Source of the DNA: WHSP01 sp964424945
GTDB lineage: Bacteria > Gemmatimonadota > Gemmatimonadetes > Longimicrobiales > Longimicrobiaceae
DNA: 17,461 nucleotides
Assembly: GCA_964424945.1 (NCBI GenBank)
Contig: CAYRLB010000053.1
Location: 1-17,461, forward strand
Reading direction: 5' to 3'
The notes beneath the pieces were generated by a model. The model ran no database searches. It saw only the letters and a list, made by a program, of their open reading frames with translations, and was not told the origin of the DNA. The translations under genes and the position numbers were made by a program. Below, piece by piece: positions 1 to 7,444 of the stretch (the stretch's first letter is position 1; each line of letters opens with the position of its first letter).

Positions 1-905
1 TCTTCGAGGCGCTGACCGAGGTGACCCGGCTGATGGCGCCGGTCGCTCCCTTCCTGGCCGACTGGCTGCATCGCGCGCTGCAGGGTGAAAGCGTTCACCT
101 CGCGAGAATGTCCGGCCCTGCCGCCGAATCGCGCGACGAGGAGCTCGAGCTGGGGATGGAAGCCGTCCGGCGGCTCTCCAACCTGGGGCGCGCGGCGAGA
201 GACCAAGTGCGGATTCGCGTGCGGCAGCCGCTCGGGACGCTGTACGCGGTGACCCCCGAGGGGATCGTCCCCGGCCCGAATCTGCTGGAAATTCTCCGGG
301 ATGAGCTGAATGTCCGATCGGTGGAGTTCATCGCCGGTGCGGAGGATCTGGTAACCTTCAGTGCGAAGCCGAACTTCCGGGCGCTCGGTGCCAGGTTCGG
401 GAAGAAGACGCCGCGCATCGCAGACGCTCTCCGCGCCGTCGATTCCGGTCGGCTGGCGGCGTTCCGACGGGGCGAAGGGCTGGAGGTCGAGGTCGATGGC
501 GAGCACCACACCATTGAAGATGGCGATCTCGAGATAACCCAGCAGGCGACGGGCGACTTCATCGTCGAGGCGGAGGGCGCCTATACGGTCGCTCTCGACC
601 CGACGGTGACGCCGGAGCTGAGAGCGGAGGGGATCGCGCGGGAGATTGTCAGCAGGATCCAGCGGCTGCGGAAGGATAGCGGATTTGAAGTTGCCGACCG
701 GATCCGCGTCGGTGTGGCCGCTTCAGAGGAGATCCGGGCGGCGGGGATTCTGCACCAGGAGTTCATCGCCCGCGAGGTTCTCGCAGTCGAGCTGATATTC
801 GTTGAATCGCTTGCGGAGAACGCTTACACCACCCCTCGGGACGTGGATCTTGATGGTGAAGCGCTGACGATCGGTCTGGAGCGGGCAGGCCCGTCCCGCA
901 CATGA
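1..905 (+). CDS. ileS: Isoleucyl-tRNA synthetase, C-terminal part (5' truncated)
   Basis: This is the 3' end of isoleucyl-tRNA synthetase, the cytosolic enzyme that charges tRNA-Ile. The reading frame is open from the window edge (first full codon at base 3), so the HIGH and KMSKS catalytic motifs lie outside. The visible part begins in the helical anticodon-binding domain ('LMAPVAPFLADWL'). It continues through the segment 'RLSNLGRAARDQVRIRVRQP', which is characteristic of the eukaryote-like type-2 IleS, and then a DUF5915-like C-terminal region ('AEGIAREIVSRIQRLRKDSGF'). There is no C-terminal zinc-finger cysteine set, which also fits type 2 rather than type 1. The TGA stop overlaps the lspA ATG by four bases (ATGA), indicating translational coupling. 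Type-2 IleS enzymes are often mupirocin-tolerant as a family; that is not tested here. Confidence 0.95.
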   Translation, partial: FEALTEVTRLMAPVAPFLADWLHRALQGESVHLARMSGPAAESRDEELELGMEAVRRLSNLGRAARDQVRIRVRQPLGTLYAVTPEGIVPGPNLLEILRDELNVRSVEFIAGAEDLVTFSAKPNFRALGARFGKKTPRIADALRAVDSGRLAAFRRGEGLEVEVDGEHHTIEDGDLEITQQATGDFIVEAEGAYTVALDPTVTPELRAEGIAREIVSRIQRLRKDSGFEVADRIRVGVAASEEIRAAGILHQEFIAREVLAVELIFVESLAENAYTTPRDVDLDGEALTIGLERAGPSRT

Positions 906-1432
906 ATGATGCAACCCGACCGGAGGGGACAGGGGCACCGGAAAAGAAGTCGTCTTTCTATATCTGGCTCGCGGTCGGGATCGTGGCGCTGGACCAGGTC
1001 ACGAAGATCGTCGTGCAGCAGACACTGCCGATCTACCGGCCCGTGCCGGTGCTGGGGGACTTCTTCCGGCTGACCTATATCTACAACCCGGGCGCGGCAT
1101 TCGGTCTGCACGTGGGGCCGCTTTCGCGGTACATCTTCCTGGTCCTGACGGTTGCGTGCGTCGCGCTGCTCGTAGCGTGGTTTCGCTCCACACCGGCGAG
1201 CGATACCCTGCGGCTGCTTGCGATTTCGCTCGTATGCGCAGGCGCCGCGGGAAACTTCATCGACAGGGTTCGCTCCGCGCAGGGTGTGATCGACTTCTTC
1301 GACTTCGGGATCGGAGCCATCCGCTGGCCCGTCTTCAACATCGCGGACATCGGGGTGACCTCCGGCGCTCTCCTCCTGGCGATCTCGCTCTGGCGGGAGG
1401 AGCAGGCCAGTGCGCAGGCGGCCAGTGAGTGA
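902..1432 (+). CDS. lspA: Lipoprotein signal peptidase (signal peptidase II)
   Basis: This is the inner-membrane aspartyl protease that removes the signal peptide from diacylglyceryl-prolipoproteins. The 176-residue length is normal for the family. Visible signatures are the first transmembrane helix with 'DQVTK' (residues 31-35), the 'NPGAAFG' motif (62-68), and the two catalytic aspartates: D121 in 'GNFIDRV' and D149 in 'FNIADIG'. Four hydrophobic segments can be seen, at about 20-38, 75-93, 103-120 and 143-163. The ATG overlaps the ileS stop (ATGA). The 3' end overlaps the next gene by 23 bases if that gene starts at GTG 1410. ileS-lspA adjacency is common in bacteria. Confidence 0.96.
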   Translation: MNDATRPEGTGAPEKKSSFYIWLAVGIVALDQVTKIVVQQTLPIYRPVPVLGDFFRLTYIYNPGAAFGLHVGPLSRYIFLVLTVACVALLVAWFRSTPASDTLRLLAISLVCAGAAGNFIDRVRSAQGVIDFFDFGIGAIRWPVFNIADIGVTSGALLLAISLWREEQASAQAASE

Positions 1433-2393
1433 GTCGAACGTCGTGGAGATGGTGGTGGAGGAGTCGGATGGGCCGTCGGAGCGGCTCGACCGCTACCTCG
1501 CGGCCCACCTGGACGTCTCGAGATCGCGGCTCGAGCAGCTCATCACCTCGGGGCAGGTGACGGTGAATGGCCGCGTCGAGAAGAAGCGGTACCAAGCGAA
1601 GTCGGGTGACACGATCCGGGTCGCGGTTCCGCCGCCGGAGCCTTCGAGCGCCCTTCCGGAGGCGATCCCTCTCGACATCGTCTACGAGGATGAAGATCTG
1701 CTGGTGGTGAACAAGCCCGCGGGCCTCGTCGTGCATCCGGCTCCGGGGCATCGCAGCGGCACGCTGGTGAACGCGCTGCTGCACCAGGTGAGCGACCTGT
1801 CGGGGATCGGCGGGGTGCTGCGACCAGGAATCGTGCATCGGCTCGACCGCGATACCTCGGGGCTGATGATCGTGGCGAAGAACGACGACGCGCACAGGCG
1901 GCTGTCTGCCGCTCTGAAGCAGCGGCGGATCCGGCGGCGCTACCTCGTCGCGGCGTGGGGGCATCTGGCGGAGGATGCGATGACGGTCGACGCGCCGATC
2001 GGTCGGCACCCCGGCGAGCGGAAGCGGATGGCGGTGGTGGAGGAGGGGCGGCGCGCGGTCACGCACTTCAGGCGGCTCCAGCGCTGGCGAGCCGCCGATC
2101 TCCTGACGGCAGAGCTGGAGACGGGGCGGACGCATCAGATCCGCGTACATCTTCTTCAGCTCGGCCACCCCGTGGTCGGCGATGCGGTGTACGGCGTCGG
2201 TCGGGAGCGCGGCTTCTCAGGACCCGAGCGTGGATGGGCCGCATCGCTCGCGCGCCGAACCACCCGGCAGTTCCTTCACGCGGCATATCTTGATTTTGCG
2301 CATCCTCGAACCGGTGCGGAGCTTGCCTTCGAGGCACCCCTCCCGCCCGACCTGCAGAGCGTGAAGGACTGGGCCACCGAAGCTGCCTCGTAG
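1410..2393 (+). CDS. RluA/RluD-family ribosomal RNA pseudouridine synthase
   Basis: This enzyme converts uridine to pseudouridine in structured RNA, most likely 23S rRNA. An N-terminal S4 RNA-binding domain (about residues 24-75, 'ERLDRYLAAHL...SRSRLEQLI') precedes the catalytic domain. The family motif 'HRLDRDTSG' lies at residues 143-151, with D146 the expected catalytic aspartate. 'VNKPAGLVVHPAPGH' and 'GRTHQIRVHL' are further signatures. The architecture (S4 plus RluA catalytic domain, 327 residues) fits RluD best, but RluC-like specificity cannot be excluded from sequence alone. I keep the GTG start at 1410 because 'GGGAGGAG' lies just upstream; GTG 1425 or ATG 1449 are alternatives. The next gene starts seven bases after the stop. 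Confidence 0.93.
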   Translation: MRRRPVSESNVVEMVVEESDGPSERLDRYLAAHLDVSRSRLEQLITSGQVTVNGRVEKKRYQAKSGDTIRVAVPPPEPSSALPEAIPLDIVYEDEDLLVVNKPAGLVVHPAPGHRSGTLVNALLHQVSDLSGIGGVLRPGIVHRLDRDTSGLMIVAKNDDAHRRLSAALKQRRIRRRYLVAAWGHLAEDAMTVDAPIGRHPGERKRMAVVEEGRRAVTHFRRLQRWRAADLLTAELETGRTHQIRVHLLQLGHPVVGDAVYGVGRERGFSGPERGWAASLARRTTRQFLHAAYLDFAHPRTGAELAFEAPLPPDLQSVKDWATEAAS

Positions 2394-2400
2394 TACTGGA

Positions 2401-4716
2401 ATGAACGCTCCACCTGCCTCACCCTCCGCAATCGTCTCTGAACGGGATCGATCGATTCTGCGGGCGCTCGCCTCCCGGATCGATGGGGCCGACGCCGCTG
2501 CGCACAATAATCTGGGCGTCCTCTACTTCAACAAGAGGATGCTGGATGAGGCGCTGGAACAGTTCGGCGCCGCGCTTGCCATCGATGGTGGGCTGCGAGT
2601 GGCGCGGGTCAACTTCGCATACACCCTTCGCGAGCTCGATCGCGCGGGCGAAGCGGAGCAGCAGATGACCCTGTTGCAGGATGAGCAGGATGTCGGCGAT
2701 GGAGGCGAGGGGATCGGTGATGACGAGGCCCTCCTCATCCGGCAGCCTCAGACGACCGACGCGCTTCTGCAGGAGCCGGCCGCACGCCCCTCTGCGTTGC
2801 CGCGCGGCTTCCTCGCCTTCTACCACCGCGGCGTCGTCCATCGGGAGCGGGGGGAATATGCCGAGTCGGTGGCGGCCTTCAGGGAGGCTCTGGACGCCGG
2901 TGAGCAGCAGGACCTCGTCGAGCAGGCGATGGCCGAGGTGTACCTCGTCGGCGGGCAGCCGCAGGAAGCGGCGGAGCTGTATGACGGGCTCCTGAGACGA
3001 AATCAGAAGAGTCCCAAGCTCTGGAACGAACGGGGCGTCTGCCATCACGTTCGGGGGGAGCTGCAGAGCGCGACGCGCTGTTACATGCGGGCGCTCGAGT
3101 TCGATGCTGATTATGGGCTCGCAGAGAACAATCTCGCCGTCGCACACGCCAACCGGGGCGACAATAGCTCCGCAATCCGGACGCTTGCCGCACTTACCGG
3201 GAGAAGTCCTTTCGCGGAGGCATTCTGCAACCTCGGTCTCCTTGCTGTGGATGCCGGGCGGACGAAGGATGCGATCGAGGCGTATCGGCGAGCAGCCGAG
3301 GCGGCCCCGGAGCGACCTGGCGGCTGGCTCGGACTCGCGGCGGCTCTCGCAGAGGAGGGGAATCTCGCGGCGGCGCGGAACTCGGTTGTGCGGGCGGTCG
3401 AACTTGCACCCGACTCTGCAGAAGGTCGGTACCGACTCGCGTTCATCCTGAATCGCCTCGGCGATGTGCGCGGATCGCTCGATGAGACCCGAAAGGCGCT
3501 CGCGCTCGATCCCTACTTCACCGCGCCCCGTCCTGTCCTCGCGATCGAGTTGCAGTTCGAGTACAGCGAGGTGCTTGCTCCCGAGGTCGGCAGTGTCGCG
3601 CGGGTCGCCCCTTCGAGCACGATTTCGGATTTCTCCTTCGAATCCGGCCAGCTGAATGAGGCGATCGCGCGCTTGCGGGGGGAGGCAGCGGACAGGTTGG
3701 CGGATCCGTCGGTATCGGGGTTCGCGAATGCCAGGAAGCTTCTTGCGCGTGGCGCGCTCCCGCAGGCACTGGCCGAGATCCGCCGGGTCGTCACGGCGGG
3801 GGGTGATCCCATCGAGGGGGCGATCCTTTCCGGGGAAGCGCTGCAACGTCAGGGGCTGGATGGCGAGGCGGTAGAACGTTTCGAATCGGCAGCGGCGCGG
3901 CTCGACGGTCAGCGATGGGGCCCGTTCCATTCGCGTGCATGGCTCGGCCTGGGAAGCTGTCTCCTCGCTCTGGATCGAGTCCCCGAGGCGACCGAGGCCG
4001 CCGATATGCTTGCGGCACACGCCCCGGGCGACCCGCGAGCGGAAGAGTTTCGCGCCGAGACATTGCTAGCGGCGGGGGCGCCGGAACGCGCATTGGAGAT
4101 TCTCTCCCGGCTCGCCGAGCGTGATCCGGACAATGCTGCCCTGCGCGTCAAACGGGCTGTTGCGGCGCGGGAGTCAGGCCAGGTCGCTCTCGCGCGTCGC
4201 ATCCTCATCGACGCCGTTGCGATCGATCCGGACCTTACCTCGGCGCGGCTCGAACTGGGAGCCCTGCTCCTCGCTGAACGGGATTTTGCGGGCGCGGCAG
4301 AGCAGGGAAGGGCCGCGCTGGGGATCCTGCCCGGGTACGCGGAGGCAGCCCGCCTCGTCGCCGACGCCGAAGTTGCTGCCGGCCGGCCGGAGGCGGCCAT
4401 CTCCATCCTGGTCGAGCTGCTGGAGGAGGATTCCTATCATCTTCCATCCCTTCTGTTCCTCGGGCGGATCCTGCTGGACACGCGTCGCGTCGCGGATGCA
4501 CGCGTGGCTTTGCGCCGTGTGATGCGCCTCGATTCCGAGTCAGCGGAAGCGTGGAGCGAGCTGAGCCGGTCGTATGAGATGGAGGGGCGTTCGAAGGAGG
4601 CGGCCGCCTGCCGCGCTCAGGCTGCCGCGCTCGCGGAGAGCCGGTCGACCGGGCAGCGCGCGATGTCGGGTCCGATCGCCCGTCGAGACGAACCGGTCGC
4701 GCCTTCGTTGCGTTAG
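2401..4716 (+). CDS. Large TPR scaffold protein, first gene of the signalling operon
   Basis: This 771-residue protein consists almost entirely of tetratricopeptide repeats, roughly a dozen helical hairpins of the form 'A..NLG.......DEAL..F..AL..D'. TPR arrays bind partner proteins, so a scaffold role is inferred. Repeats cover about residues 32-92, 138-373 and 440-745. Two breaks are visible: an acidic, glycine-rich loop (about 94-115) and a non-TPR linker (about 374-440) with a strand-like 'LAIELQFEYSEV' and 'STISDFSFESGQ'. There is no signal peptide or membrane helix, so it is probably cytoplasmic. The TAG stop is followed at once by the next gene's ATG (TAGATG). A 533-residue antisense frame at 2419-4020 is a shadow of this gene. 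The exact partner is unknown; its operon neighbours are the obvious candidates. Confidence 0.88.
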   Translation: MNAPPASPSAIVSERDRSILRALASRIDGADAAAHNNLGVLYFNKRMLDEALEQFGAALAIDGGLRVARVNFAYTLRELDRAGEAEQQMTLLQDEQDVGDGGEGIGDDEALLIRQPQTTDALLQEPAARPSALPRGFLAFYHRGVVHRERGEYAESVAAFREALDAGEQQDLVEQAMAEVYLVGGQPQEAAELYDGLLRRNQKSPKLWNERGVCHHVRGELQSATRCYMRALEFDADYGLAENNLAVAHANRGDNSSAIRTLAALTGRSPFAEAFCNLGLLAVDAGRTKDAIEAYRRAAEAAPERPGGWLGLAAALAEEGNLAAARNSVVRAVELAPDSAEGRYRLAFILNRLGDVRGSLDETRKALALDPYFTAPRPVLAIELQFEYSEVLAPEVGSVARVAPSSTISDFSFESGQLNEAIARLRGEAADRLADPSVSGFANARKLLARGALPQALAEIRRVVTAGGDPIEGAILSGEALQRQGLDGEAVERFESAAARLDGQRWGPFHSRAWLGLGSCLLALDRVPEATEAADMLAAHAPGDPRAEEFRAETLLAAGAPERALEILSRLAERDPDNAALRVKRAVAARESGQVALARRILIDAVAIDPDLTSARLELGALLLAERDFAGAAEQGRAALGILPGYAEAARLVADAEVAAGRPEAAISILVELLEEDSYHLPSLLFLGRILLDTRRVADARVALRRVMRLDSESAEAWSELSRSYEMEGRSKEAAACRAQAAALAESRSTGQRAMSGPIARRDEPVAPSLR

Positions 4717-5889
4717 ATGCCCATCGAAGGACCGATCCCGGACCTGGGGGTCAGTGACCTCCTGCAGCTCATCGCCCTTTCGCGGCGCACGGGGCGGCTC
4801 GAAGCTTTCCGTACACCTGGCGAAACGCCCTATATCCTCTGGCTCGAGGAGGGGCAGCTATCGGGGCAGTCCGGCTCCACGCCCGATCTTCTGTTGGGTC
4901 GCATCGCCGTCCTCCGGGCAGATCTGAGCGAAGCGGATCTCGGCGAGGCGCTGACACGCCAGAGAGCGGCGCCCGAACGGCCTCTCGGTGAGTTTCTGGT
5001 CGAACAGGGCGCAATCGATCCGTCCCGGCTGCGCGAGCTGATCCGGTTCCAGATCGAAGAGGGGCTTTTCAGGCTCCTGCGCTGGTCGGAGGGTCGGCTT
5101 CGCTTTCAGGATGACGAGCCGCGCCTCCACGAGGGCGTAAGAGTCCGATTGCCGACCGATTCGTTGCTTCTCGATGCCGTCCGTCGCGTCGATGAATGGC
5201 GGCTGGCGACGGGGTGCTCGAGCGATTCGGATCCGGTCCCGCGGCTCGTCGATCAGGAGGTCGGCGCGGCCCCCGTGATGGCGCTGACGCCCTCCGAGTG
5301 GGAGACGCTCGCCGAGATCGATGGGCGCCGGTCACTTCGGGAGATCGCCGGCGGGCTCGCGCGGGCGGAGTCGGAGGTGGCGAAGGCCGTACGGGGGCTC
5401 GTGGCGGCGCGCGTCGTCGAGATTTCAGCGGCCGACGAAGGGAACGAGGAGCCTTCGGTGCGGAATGTTCTCTTCTTCGACTCGGAAAGAAGAGTCCGTA
5501 CAGCGCAGGACGAGACGCTGGAAGCTGCTGCAGTTGCGCTGGCAGCGGGCGCCCTGGAAGAGGCGGGGGAGTCGGTCGACACCTTTCTCGACCGCCACCC
5601 CGGATCTGTCGCGGGACATGTGCTGAAAGGCGCCATCCTGACCCGACAGGGGCAGATGGATGATGCGGTCCAGGTTCTGGATCGGGCCATCGCACTCGAT
5701 CCGCTTCACGAAGAGGCGTATTTTCATCTTGCCGCGGCACTCGTCCGTCGAGGCCACCTGGGTCGGGCTCGAGGCGCACTCGATACCTATCTGGCGCTCG
5801 CCGCGCCCGATGACGTCCTGCGTCCCCGTGCGAATGTACTGCTTGCCGGGGTGGCGCAGACCCTGGAAGCTCTGGATGGAGCGGTGTAG
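4717..5889 (+). CDS. DUF4388 (PATAN)-winged helix-TPR protein, copy 1
   Basis: This 390-residue protein has a DUF4388/PATAN-type N-terminal domain ('GVSDLLQLIALSRRTGRLEA', residues 11-30; the module resumes at 'IEEGLFRLLRWSEGRLRF', 113-130). A helical insertion (about 59-112) contains two 24-residue segments shaped like MshEN c-di-GMP-binding motifs. The arginine that opens each canonical motif is replaced by L59 and P89. A winged-helix-like segment follows (about 190-242, 'LAEIDGRRSLREIAGGL'), then two to three TPRs (about 265-380). PATAN proteins are usually signalling adaptors. It is a paralogue of the protein at 8632, sharing the same domain order and the 'RRVDEW' block. The start directly abuts the preceding stop. 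Biochemical function is unknown. Confidence 0.88.
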   Translation: MPIEGPIPDLGVSDLLQLIALSRRTGRLEAFRTPGETPYILWLEEGQLSGQSGSTPDLLLGRIAVLRADLSEADLGEALTRQRAAPERPLGEFLVEQGAIDPSRLRELIRFQIEEGLFRLLRWSEGRLRFQDDEPRLHEGVRVRLPTDSLLLDAVRRVDEWRLATGCSSDSDPVPRLVDQEVGAAPVMALTPSEWETLAEIDGRRSLREIAGGLARAESEVAKAVRGLVAARVVEISAADEGNEEPSVRNVLFFDSERRVRTAQDETLEAAAVALAAGALEEAGESVDTFLDRHPGSVAGHVLKGAILTRQGQMDDAVQVLDRAIALDPLHEEAYFHLAAALVRRGHLGRARGALDTYLALAAPDDVLRPRANVLLAGVAQTLEALDGAV

Positions 5890-5891
5890 CC

Positions 5892-6800
5892 TTGTCTTCG
5901 GAAATGCTCGTTCGGCGATGGCAGAATGAGGTTGCTCGCGACCCGGGCAGCCCATCCTTCATCCCGCTTGCCGATCATTATCGGGGGCGCGGGCGCTTCG
6001 ACGTTGCCCGGCGGGTATGCACGCGGGGGCTCCAGCGGAATCCGGAGGATGTTGAGGGGCACTACGTCCTCGGCCGGATCTACCGTGACCTCGGCGATCT
6101 CGAGCGAGCGGGGGACGAGTGGGACATCGCGCTGCGGCTGGACGAAACGCATGTCGCAGCCCGACGCGCGCTCGGCCTTCTGCGGCTCGAGCAGGGGGAC
6201 CGCCGAAGCGCGCAACTCCACCTCCGCCGGGCGCTCCGCAATGATCCGGACGACCCTCGGATCCAGCGGGCCATCAGCTATCTCGAGGGCGCAGGCCGAA
6301 GAAGTTCGCCCTCCGGCCGCTACTGGGAGACACTCACCCAGCTCCTTCAGGCGCCCCTGGACGCCTTCCGGCGCGAGACGCGGGTCAGAACCGCCCTCTT
6401 CGTCGACGCGAGCGGTCGCGTTCTGACGCACGCCGGACAGCCACTCGGCGCCGACCTGGCGGGCTTCGCCACGCTCACGGCAGGCATCAATGCCGCGGCG
6501 CGGGAGATGACCCGCCTGATGGGCCAGCCACCCTTCTCGCAGCTCTACCAGGGGCGGGGAGACCATCAGATCTTTGCCGGTACGGTCGGGGCGCCCCACG
6601 GCGAGGTCCTGGGCATTGCCATCTTCGATGACGAGTCGAACATCGGGCTGGTGCGCACCGAGTTCACCGGGTTGAGGAAAATGCTTTCCGAAGCTGCCTG
6701 GCCCGATCCGGAATGGGATCGAGCTGCGGAAACCCTCGAGTCGTCCCTCGCTGCGAGCCTGGACCGGGCAGCCGGAAGTTCGGCTCGTCGCGGAGGTTGA
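5892..6800 (+). CDS. TPR protein with C-terminal roadblock/LC7 (MglB-like) domain
   Basis: Residues about 20-133 form three TPR-like hairpins ('VEGHYVLGRIYRDLGDLERA'). Residues about 150-268 form a roadblock/LC7 domain, recognisable from 'ALFVDASGRVLTHAG', 'LAAGF/ATLTAGINAAAREM'-type helix content, 'HQIFAGTVG' and 'IGLVRTEFTGLRKML'. Roadblock proteins such as MglB act on MglA-family GTPases as GAPs or effectors. The gene lies four bases upstream of an MglA gene, so it is the likely cognate partner. No separate stand-alone MglB is present. I start at TTG 5892, two bases after the previous stop; ATG 5904 (four codons in) is equally possible. The fusion to TPRs suggests that the GTPase regulator is tethered to a scaffold. 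Confidence 0.87.
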   Translation: MSSEMLVRRWQNEVARDPGSPSFIPLADHYRGRGRFDVARRVCTRGLQRNPEDVEGHYVLGRIYRDLGDLERAGDEWDIALRLDETHVAARRALGLLRLEQGDRRSAQLHLRRALRNDPDDPRIQRAISYLEGAGRRSSPSGRYWETLTQLLQAPLDAFRRETRVRTALFVDASGRVLTHAGQPLGADLAGFATLTAGINAAAREMTRLMGQPPFSQLYQGRGDHQIFAGTVGAPHGEVLGIAIFDDESNIGLVRTEFTGLRKMLSEAAWPDPEWDRAAETLESSLAASLDRAAGSSARRGG

Positions 6801-6804
6801 GCCG

Positions 6805-7422
6805 ATGCCGCTTATCCATCATGCGACGCGGGAGATTACCGCGAAGATCGTCTATTACGGCCCTGCGCGCGGCGGGAAGACGACGAACCTCCAGTCGATC
6901 CATCTGGCGGTGCCGGAGTCGAACCGCGGACCGATCGTCTCCCTGTCCACCGAGGGAGATCGAACCCTCTTCTTCGACTTTCTCCCGCTGGACCTCGGCT
7001 CGATTTCAGGGTACACCGCGAAGGTGCAGCTGTATACCGTTCCGGGTCAGGTCTACTACGAGACGACCCGGCGGCTGGTTCTTCAGGGTGCAGATGGCGT
7101 CGTCTTCGTCGCGGACAGCGCTCCGGATGCCGAAGCGGAAAACCGCATGCACTTCCGCGGGCTTCAGGACAACCTCCTCCATCAGGGGGTTGATCCGAGG
7201 TCGATCCCGATCTGCCTCCAGTACAACAAGCGTGATCTGCCCGATGCTGTTCCCGTCGAGCAGCTCGAGAGCGCCCTGAACTTTCGCCGGCTCCCGATGC
7301 ATCCCGCCACGGCCACGACCGGCAAGGGTGTGTTCGAGACCCTCCAGACGATCGTCGGGCTGGTTTTCGAACGCCTGGACGGGCGATACGCAGATGCCCG
7401 GGCTGCCTCCGGCCGTGGCTGA
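6805..7422 (+). CDS. mglA: MglA-type small GTPase
   Basis: This Ras-like GTPase belongs to the MglA family, which sets cell polarity and controls gliding or type IV pilus motility in Myxococcus. All core motifs are visible: P-loop 'GPARGGKTTN' (residues 19-28), 'DRTLFFDFLPLDLG' (52-65), 'TVPGQVYYETTRRL' (78-91), 'GVVFVADS' (98-105) and the guanine-specificity motif NKRD (141-144). R53 and Q82 fall at the same residue numbers as the two residues needed for GTP hydrolysis in M. xanthus MglA, so the protein is expected to be an active switch. It has 205 residues, about 10 more than the Myxococcus protein because of a short C-terminal tail. A GGAGG lies eight bases before the ATG. Partners inferred from position are the roadblock protein upstream and the AAA+ protein downstream. 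Confidence 0.95.
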   Translation: MPLIHHATREITAKIVYYGPARGGKTTNLQSIHLAVPESNRGPIVSLSTEGDRTLFFDFLPLDLGSISGYTAKVQLYTVPGQVYYETTRRLVLQGADGVVFVADSAPDAEAENRMHFRGLQDNLLHQGVDPRSIPICLQYNKRDLPDAVPVEQLESALNFRRLPMHPATATTGKGVFETLQTIVGLVFERLDGRYADARAASGRG

Positions 7423-7444
7423 CGAAGCGGGACCAGGGACGCAG

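Noticed and set aside
2419..4020. Long antisense frame (533 codons) opposite the large TPR gene
   Set aside because: Arginine-rich, without domain character, and fully inside a convincing TPR gene; typical GC-rich shadow.
7328..7444. Longer 5' end for the AAA+ gene starting inside mglA
   Set aside because: The extra residues read as mglA in another frame; DnaA-like similarity begins just after ATG 7445, which has its own AGGGA site.
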